Shown one piece after another: positions 59,550 to 64,000 of a stretch of DNA of 64,000 nt. The notes under the pieces are model-generated. The model saw only the letters and a list, made by a program, of their open reading frames with translations, was not told the origin of the DNA and did not search any database. This stretch comes from a virus: the IMG/VR virus record IMGVR_UViG_3300033145_003233, positions 124,001-188,000 of that record; one strand, 5' to 3'. The position numbers were made by a program, and so were the translations under genes. Numbering within the stretch: position 1 is the stretch's first letter; each line of letters opens with the position of its first letter.

Positions 59550-59703
59550 ATTCGGTGCTACTATCGTCTTTATTCAATTCTTCAAAAAGTTCTTCTACTG
59601 TATCACAAGTAAAAATATCTTTACCAAGATGAGCATCTTCAAAAGCTTGTATTGTCTCAGCATTCGGTACTAAAAATTTTCTTTTTCTTTTTATAGTTCC
59701 CAT
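59548..59703 (-). CDS. RelB/DinJ-like antitoxin tail protein
   Basis: 51 aa from the Met at 59703. FLVPNAETIQAFEDAHLGKD and TCDTVEELFEELNKD match the C-terminal part of RelB-family antitoxins (AIEEARxGK...FDSVEELFxEL), which wraps the toxin. The DNA-binding N-terminal half and any toxin are absent. The terminator at 59714..59742 is directly upstream. It could neutralise a host toxin (inference). Confidence 0.68.
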   Translation of the reverse strand: MGTIKRKRKFLVPNAETIQAFEDAHLGKDIFTCDTVEELFEELNKDDSSTE

Positions 59704-59713
59704 ATCTACCAAT

Positions 59714-59742
59714 AAAAAAAGACGACTGAGTTTTTCAGTCGC
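59714..59742 (-). terminator. Intrinsic terminator of the large RNA candidate
   Basis: GCGACTGA, 5-nt loop, TCAGTCGT followed by seven T on the minus strand. Confidence 0.88.
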
Positions 59743-60201
59743 CTTTGAACGAGAAAATATATATTCAAAAGCGACTATCCAGGGCTTCCTACTGTGAGGA
59801 TAAACCAATTATCCATGTAGGATTGGACTGACGGTTCCGCCGTAGCGGCCGATAAATCCTGCCTACATAGATTGCGTCTATGTTTAGTTATGGCTTCTGG
59901 ATATTTGATTGTGATAGTCATCTTCTGGGACTTTCCCTAATAAATAAATAACGAATTACTATATTATATCATATATAGTCGGCATTTCCTTCTTTTTTCT
60001 TTAATCTTTTCAACTTTTTTTTCAATACTTATAAAAGCTGGGTTAACTACCCAAAAAAGCGATACCCTCTTGAGTAGTTAAACCCAGTCGGAGGAGGCTG
60101 TTTAATTTAAAAAGCGGGAAAAAGGAAAACAGGCCCTTTTAGGTTTTGTCGGCAGACATCCTATCTTCCTATTCCCAATCTTCTTCATCAACTCCATATC
60201 A
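59714..60201 (-). ncRNA. Large structured noncoding RNA candidate, about 490 nt
   Basis: Framed by a strong promoter (60208..60235) and a strong terminator (59714..59742), with no convincing ORF. Structures seen: CTGGGTT-AACTAC/GTAGTT-AACCCAG near the 5' part, a long-range TATCCAG/CTGGATA stem enclosing CATAGA/TCTATG, AGGATT/AATCCT and GGATAA/TTATCC helices. Position at the end of a phage tRNA cluster recalls GOLLD and ROOL RNAs, but I cannot confirm identity by eye. Confidence 0.7.
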
Positions 60202-60207
60202 AAACAC

Positions 60208-60235
60208 ATTATACCAGAAATCTTTCACTTTTCAA
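60208..60235 (-). promoter_or_regulatory. Strong sigma70-like promoter, copy 2 of an identical pair
   Basis: TTGAAA, 16 nt, TATAATG, identical over 27 bases to 12057..12084. Confidence 0.82.
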
Positions 60236-60267
60236 CTACTTTATAAAAAAAACATTTGTCTGGAAAA
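60235..60267 (-). promoter_or_regulatory. CCAGACA box just upstream
   Basis: TTTTTCCAGACA, 16 nt, AGTAGT (weak). It overlaps the -35 of the sigma70-like promoter. Confidence 0.5.
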
Positions 60268-60268
60268 A

Positions 60269-60339
60269 TAAGACTCCTATAGAAGCACATCTCACAAGCC
60301 CGCCAAAGTTTCTGATCCACACTATCCACAGGAGTCTTA
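60269..60339 (-). terminator. Terminator-like long hairpin after the RadA-like gene
   Basis: TAAGACTCCT (including the stop) and AGGAGTCTTA pair 10 of 10 across a 51-base loop, followed by TTTTT. Confidence 0.65.
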
Positions 60340-61263
60340 GTAATTACCAAACAAACATCTACAAATGAAGCTACGCTCACTCGGTGCTACTTCTTCTTCT
60401 ACAAAGCCACTATAGTCAGGAAGGGAGTTATAATAAACCTCCATATCCCTAACAGAGATACCATGAGTGAGACACCATCTATCATCTTCCAAACTATAAT
60501 CTGAAATACACTCTACACCATTATCAGAATGCTCCCAGATACTATAAAACTCTTTACCAGTTCTACCATATCGGTGCTTGATACCTACACCCAAAACAAA
60601 CAAGTTGCCTCTTTGACCCTGTAGATGTTTGAGATTCAGTGCTATATCTACTAAGTGAGGCAAAGAAGTGCCACCCTTAATAGTACCATCCTGGTTTAAT
60701 TGAGAAAGTAGTATCACATGACACTTAACCTCTAAACAAGCATCCCTAAATCCTTTTTTAATACCACCACCCTCTATAATCAAACGGGCTTGTTTCTTAC
60801 TACCTGTCTCAAATTCTTCTATCTCATTGACACTATCAACAATAACTATGCTAGGATTAACATAGTAAATAGCCTCTATCATCTTTCCCAAGGTCTTAGC
60901 ATCACTACAAATAAAACTATCAAGTTGAGAGCCAGAGAGACCAGACGTTTGTTTTACCCAACCAGCAAAGGTTGAAACATCTACCTCATTTTGAAAATAA
61001 AGAACCTTTACGCCTGCTCTAGCATAACTACCTGCCAACTTTATAGCTGCTCTACTTTTACCTACACCACTCTCACCACTCCACAAGCTAATCTTACCTT
61101 GTGGAATTCCCCATTGGTAAGTTATTTGGCGTCTAGCATGAGTAGCATTAAAAGTGCTACAACCATAAATCCAATCTAACTCTTGGAATCCGGTAGGCGC
61201 TCTTAATACAGGTTTAGCCTCAACCTCTGAGATTTTAAAAATATTATCCATTCCTGTCTCCAT
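60337..61263 (-). CDS. RadA/RecA-like ATPase
   Basis: 308 aa. GFQELDWIYGCS, then ISLWSGESGVGKSRAAIKLA (Walker A at about 59-66), VLYFQNEVD (catalytic Glu region), SIVIVDSVNEIEEF (Walker B) and LLSQLNQDGTIKGGTSLPHL, VDIALNL...IKHRYGRTGKEFYSIWE, the RadA/Sms pattern (KNRFG-like KHRYG). Lacks the zinc finger and Lon-like domain of bacterial RadA. Probably a recombination or branch-migration motor. Met 5 (61251) has GGAGACAGG upstream and may be the start. Confidence 0.88.
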   Translation of the reverse strand: METGMDNIFKISEVEAKPVLRAPTGFQELDWIYGCSTFNATHARRQITYQWGIPQGKISLWSGESGVGKSRAAIKLAGSYARAGVKVLYFQNEVDVSTFAGWVKQTSGLSGSQLDSFICSDAKTLGKMIEAIYYVNPSIVIVDSVNEIEEFETGSKKQARLIIEGGGIKKGFRDACLEVKCHVILLSQLNQDGTIKGGTSLPHLVDIALNLKHLQGQRGNLFVLGVGIKHRYGRTGKEFYSIWEHSDNGVECISDYSLEDDRWCLTHGISVRDMEVYYNSLPDYSGFVEEEVAPSERSFICRCLFGNY

Positions 61264-61268
61264 TCTAT

Positions 61269-61301
61269 TATATTGAAAGAGTTTTCCAATTGTCTGGAAA
61301 A
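61269..61301 (-). promoter_or_regulatory. CCAGACA-type promoter element of the RadA-like gene
   Basis: TTTTCCAGACA, 16 nt, AATATA (TATAAT two bases on). Confidence 0.65.
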
Positions 61302-61778
61302 TTATTTCTTATTTCCCGAAAAAAAGACACAAGCATATAAAATACATATTATAGCAGGACTCCAAAATAGACACGCAGGATGAAATATCCTGGGACTTAT
61401 ATATAAACAAGCTGCTGATTTGTCATGCATAGCAAAAACCCTATGATCTGTATGGTATCCATTAAGAGTATCACCACCAGGCCTCCACATCCTACCAGGT
61501 ATAGTAACACTCATCAAGCTCTTTAGATCTACAGAATGACCATCATTATTGTATACCCTATGAACTAATAGATCTGAACCATCTTCTGCTTTTAAAGGAT
61601 TAGGAGTAGCTACCTCCAGAACAAATAATCCCACTACTGCCAAGACAACAGCTATAAAAGAGCCATTAGGAGACCTAGCTGCCAATATAAAGCAGATTAT
61701 TAGATAAACTATGCCTACAGCACAAAAAGCTGATTTTATGCTCCACAAGCTCACTGGGATGTCAATTTCTGCTAACAT
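61302..61778 (-). CDS. Membrane protein, 158 aa
   Basis: Hydrophobic segments at about 15-33, 38-56 and 136-153 with a soluble middle (VHRVYNNDGHSVDLKSLMSV, DTLNGYHTDHRVF). AGAAAGGAAA precedes the ATG. Not recognised. Confidence 0.76.
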   Translation of the reverse strand: MLAEIDIPVSLWSIKSAFCAVGIVYLIICFILAARSPNGSFIAVVLAVVGLFVLEVATPNPLKAEDGSDLLVHRVYNNDGHSVDLKSLMSVTIPGRMWRPGGDTLNGYHTDHRVFAMHDKSAACLYISPRIFHPACLFWSPAIICILYACVFFSGNKK

Positions 61779-61794
61779 ATAGTTTCCTTTCTAT

Positions 61795-61827
61795 ATTAGT
61801 ATAGCATAAAATTGATTGTCTGGAAAA
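61795..61827 (-). promoter_or_regulatory. CCAGACA-type promoter element
   Basis: TTTTCCAGACA, 16 nt, ACTAAT (TATACTAAT overlapping). Confidence 0.65.
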
Positions 61828-61837
61828 TTATTCGGTG

Positions 61838-62419
61838 CTATAGGGTGAAATCCCTACCTTTACAGAAATCAGATATAGCCTGCATTATCTTCTTAATCTC
61901 AACCCTATAGGGACCACCAAACCAATAATTCTGAGTTTTTAGCTCAGTGAGTAGTTTTACTATTAATTCACATAGGTCGAATACATTGCTATAGTTCTTC
62001 TGATTCTTATCTGAAAACCTTTCTAGATTCTCATATTGAGTAGTAAGAGTTTTAAGGTCTTCTGTGATCTGCCCTAACTCTCCATCCATTTCTTTTTTCG
62101 CGGAAAGAAAAGTACTGACACTACTCATTTGTTGTTTCTCTTCAGTCCATCCTCTTACCCACCAATTAGAAGAATCTTGAGTTAAAGAACCACTACCATA
62201 AGGATTATCTTTAAGTTGCTTACCATCCATAAAAGCTATCTTACCTTCTGCATAAGCCTCTGACATATTAATATTGTAGAGAATAAGCTCTTCTGTAGAA
62301 GTTACTGTTTCAGATAGTTCTATTTCGGTGTTACAGTTACTACATTTTATACAACATTTACCATCTTCCCTAGACCCTATAAAAAGAGTATCATGGTAAC
62401 ATTTATTACATTTTAGCAT
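61838..62419 (-). CDS. Zinc ribbon plus RMF-like protein
   Basis: 193 aa from the Met at 62419 (GGGGATAT upstream). CNKCYHDTLFIGSREDGKCC and IKCSNC at 3-29 form a zinc ribbon of the Lar/restriction-alleviation type in layout. AYAEGKIAFMDGKQLKDNPY and WWVRGWTEEKQ match the ribosome-modulation-factor plan (A..G..A...G......PY......W..GW). A coiled coil and a tail follow. Function inferred only from these parts. Confidence 0.74.
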   Translation of the reverse strand: MLKCNKCYHDTLFIGSREDGKCCIKCSNCNTEIELSETVTSTEELILYNINMSEAYAEGKIAFMDGKQLKDNPYGSGSLTQDSSNWWVRGWTEEKQQMSSVSTFLSAKKEMDGELGQITEDLKTLTTQYENLERFSDKNQKNYSNVFDLCELIVKLLTELKTQNYWFGGPYRVEIKKIMQAISDFCKGRDFTL

Positions 62420-62420
62420 T

Positions 62421-63107
62421 TTATATCCCCTGCTTAATAACATCGTCACTAGTTATAATAGTACCAATAAACTTATTACTTACATATTTATTACGGTGCT
62501 TGAGAAATTTAAACCGCTTATAATTTCTTATAGGAAAGGCCTTTGCGGTGTTAGAGTATGTAGATAATCTATAGAAGAAGATACCATTAGATATACCTCT
62601 CTTAGATACCCTCTTCATATCTATAGCAGCACCTACCTGCATTAGTTTGTAGGCATAAGGATGTCTCTCTCCTAGCCTTTGAAAGAATATGAAATTCTCT
62701 TGTATCCTACCAATGTGATCCTTACATTTTACAGCATGGTCTCTCTCTGATTTCCCCTTATATTTCTCCCAAGCATTGAAAAAACCTGGTCCCTTGGCTG
62801 GGATGGCAGACATGATTGCTTCTATCTTTTTAAGAACATCAGATAAACTATGCCATTGATTGCCACCTAACAAGAATAGAGATTGTATTTGATAATAGTA
62901 AATACCTTTTCTATAGGGGTTAAAAAATAACCTACCTGATTTTTTCCTAATTCTCTTATCTACTTTTCTAACATCTAATAACCAGCTTGTTCTAGTAGCT
63001 GTTTTCTCTTCCTCTGTCATGTGATATTTTCTTCTCAATACTAATTTTCCATTCTTACTGATGACTTGCTTCCCTGCTTCTTCCGGGTTGTAAATTATAT
63101 CGGACAT
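62421..63107 (-). CDS. Basic hypothetical protein, 228 aa
   Basis: SDIIYNPEEAGKQVISKNGK, RKVDKRIRKKSGRLFFNPYR, HSLSDVLKKIEAIMSAIPAK, IRNYKRFKFLKHRNKYVSNK. Very basic; probably nucleic-acid binding (inference). Not recognised. AAAGGAAAT precedes the ATG. Confidence 0.76.
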   Translation of the reverse strand: MSDIIYNPEEAGKQVISKNGKLVLRRKYHMTEEEKTATRTSWLLDVRKVDKRIRKKSGRLFFNPYRKGIYYYQIQSLFLLGGNQWHSLSDVLKKIEAIMSAIPAKGPGFFNAWEKYKGKSERDHAVKCKDHIGRIQENFIFFQRLGERHPYAYKLMQVGAAIDMKRVSKRGISNGIFFYRLSTYSNTAKAFPIRNYKRFKFLKHRNKYVSNKFIGTIITSDDVIKQGI

Positions 63108-63119
63108 ATTTATATTTCC

Positions 63120-63152
63120 TTTCTAAAGAACCTATTTTTGTAGTCTGGAAAG
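63120..63152 (-). promoter_or_regulatory. CCAGACT-type element, left member of an inverted pair
   Basis: CTTTCCAGACT, 16 nt, TAGAAA. Faces 62421..63107; the opposite-strand copy is at 63166..63180. Confidence 0.6.
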
Positions 63153-63180
63153 TTATTTGATAGTTTAATTTTCCAGACTA
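63141..63180. repeat. Inverted pair of CCAGACT boxes, copy 1
   Basis: TAGTCTGGAAAGTTA and TAATTTTCCAGACTA pair across 10 bases (14 matches and one G-T). The same arrangement recurs at 63231-63272. Confidence 0.8.
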
Positions 63181-63211
63181 TCGATTTTCTATATCATACT
63201 ACTTTCTAACC

Positions 63212-63244
63212 AACTTGTCAAGCAAAAAACAGTTGTCTGGAAAG
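63212..63244 (-). promoter_or_regulatory. CCAGACA box without clear -10
   Basis: CTTTCCAGACA followed 16 nt on by CAAGTT; poor hexamer. Confidence 0.45.
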
Positions 63245-63272
63245 TTATTCGATAGTTTAATTTTCCAGACTA
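63231..63272. repeat. Inverted pair of CCAGAC boxes, copy 2
   Basis: GTCTGGAAAGTTATTCGATA then GTTTAATTTTCCAGAC: nearly the same 38 bases as copy 1, with one or two changes. Confidence 0.8.
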
Positions 63273-63358
63273 TTAATTTTTAGATTTAAAATCTATTTTT
63301 ATTTCAAGACAAAAAAGATCCAGTTTATCCATTTCTGTCGATAAACCATTTTTTCTTC

Positions 63359-63496
63359 CTATTCACTACTCTCTAGTTTTTTTAATCTTTCATTTAAATT
63401 TTCAACATTTTTTCTATTAGTTTGAATGTTACGATCTATTGTGTACAACAATACACCTATTACAACTATCAAAGCAATTCCATAAAATTCCAGCAT
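63359..63496 (-). CDS. Single-span membrane mini-protein (short gene)
   Basis: 45 aa: LEFYGIALIVVIGVLLYTID span, then a charged coiled-coil tail (RKNVENLNERLKKLESSE). AGGAGAAAGAAAA precedes the ATG. The plan resembles the next gene and both could be Rz-like or holin-like, but nothing specific shows it. Confidence 0.72.
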   Translation of the reverse strand: MLEFYGIALIVVIGVLLYTIDRNIQTNRKNVENLNERLKKLESSE

Positions 63497-63507
63497 TTTT
63501 CTTTCTC

Positions 63508-63640
63508 CTATTGATCTTTCAATTCTCTTATTTTCTTTTGTACATCTCTATGTAATTTTCTCATAAGGAAGAGATGACCACTTATAGCCAACACACATAT
63601 CCCAAAGAACACAACAACTAATATTATCTCATCCTTATTA
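63508..63640 (-). CDS. Single-span membrane mini-protein, start uncertain
   Basis: About 43 aa: KDEIILVVVFFGICVLAISG then HLFLMRKLHRDVQKKIRELK. No ATG, GTG or TTG at a good place; ATT near 63637 behind AGAGG may serve. Paired with 63359..63496. Confidence 0.5.
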
Positions 63641-64000
63641 ATAATTAACCTCTTTGAAAGTTTCTACTTCTACTCTATCAAAACTATGATCTTGTCCTAC
63701 TATATCAAATCCCTTTGTTACTATAACTTCTGATTTTTCTTGTCCTTCTACCCCTATATCCGTAATCAACCTTTTTGGTATTAAGCATTTTATTATTTTT
63801 CTACTTGATGAAGTTAAACATAGCCATCGTGTTGCTCCCCCTCTATTCACATGTAAATGATAATAAGCTATATATGATGTCCATCCTCTTTTTGGAGTAT
63901 CGCACCATGTTATCTCTTTTTTGGAAGTATTACCTTCCCTAGGTTTTTGGAGTCTATTTTTTCTTTTATATGGTTTGCCATCATATATAGGTGGAGAGAA
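63638..64000 (-). CDS. Hypothetical protein, partial at window end
   Basis: At least 120 residues; the frame is open to the last base, so the GTG at 63850 need not be the start. PPIYDGKPYKRKNRLQKPRE, ITWCDTPKRGWTSYIAYYHL, HVNRGGATRWLCLTSSSRKI, FDRVEVETFKEVNY. A zinc or HNH-like fold cannot be seen. Not recognised. Confidence 0.7.
   Translation of the reverse strand, partial: FSPPIYDGKPYKRKNRLQKPREGNTSKKEITWCDTPKRGWTSYIAYYHLHVNRGGATRWLCLTSSSRKIIKCLIPKRLITDIGVEGQEKSEVIVTKGFDIVGQDHSFDRVEVETFKEVNY

Noticed and set aside
59714-60201. Naming the large RNA as GOLLD, ROOL, RNase P or tmRNA
   Set aside because: No class-defining conserved block could be matched by eye; left as an unassigned structured RNA.

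Overview
This 64 kb window looks like the accessory region of a large, low-GC (AT-rich) tailed bacteriophage. The grounds are a dense minus-strand layout of small overlapping genes, about 30 tRNA genes, eleven homing-endonuclease-like genes, many 4-cysteine zinc-ribbon mini-proteins, and no ribosomal, biosynthetic or cell-wall genes. No capsid, tail, terminase or polymerase gene is visible, so family and host cannot be named. Shine-Dalgarno sites (AAGGAG-like) and sigma70-like promoters are frequent. None of the tRNA genes encodes its own CCA end.

Layout. (1) 0.1-1 kb: a zinc-ribbon pseudogene with an in-frame TGA, then a small gene. (2) 0.9-10.7 kb: twelve tandem paralogues of about 250-290 aa with a DDD-type motif, probably GT-A-like glycosyltransferases, chained by 8-base stop/start overlaps. 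(3) 10.8-12.1 kb: an HNH gene, two promoter-to-terminator small RNA candidates and one plus-strand gene. (4) 12.1-29.1 kb: about 55 small genes, most chained by ATGA overlaps. About 43 of the encoded proteins, from unrelated families, carry the same short C-terminal tag, consensus R-(F/S/A)-(E/D)-(I/L)-(L/M)-D-(L/I). Inside lie paralogue arrays of a ~130-150 aa family and of a ~95 aa family, plus a ThiS-like beta-grasp protein. (5) 29.2-30.4 kb: a double HNH endonuclease. (6) 30.5-47.6 kb and 52-63 kb: short transcription units, each preceded by a conserved bipartite element (TTTTCCAGACAA, 16 nt, TATAGA) repeated about 29 times. This part holds a metalloprotease-like protein, a macro-domain protein, a WGR-PARP ADP-ribosyltransferase and a RadA-like ATPase. 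(7) 47.7-59.6 kb: the tRNA cluster, interrupted by homing endonucleases and containing several abnormal tRNA-like genes. (8) Noncoding structured regions at 36.2-36.6, 51.65-52.15 and 59.7-60.2 kb.

How the parts may work together. The tag suggests that dozens of unrelated small proteins dock onto one common partner or are delivered to one place (inference). The WGR-PARP and macro-domain proteins form a plausible writer/eraser pair for ADP-ribosylation (inference from families). Three promoter classes can be told apart by eye: TTGAAA-GTGAAA-type sigma70 promoters (including two identical 27-base copies, both in front of noncoding RNA candidates), the CCAGACA family, and a TCGAATATATA-type signature that travels with homing-endonuclease genes. 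Coordinates are by eye; small offsets are possible, especially for RNA ends.
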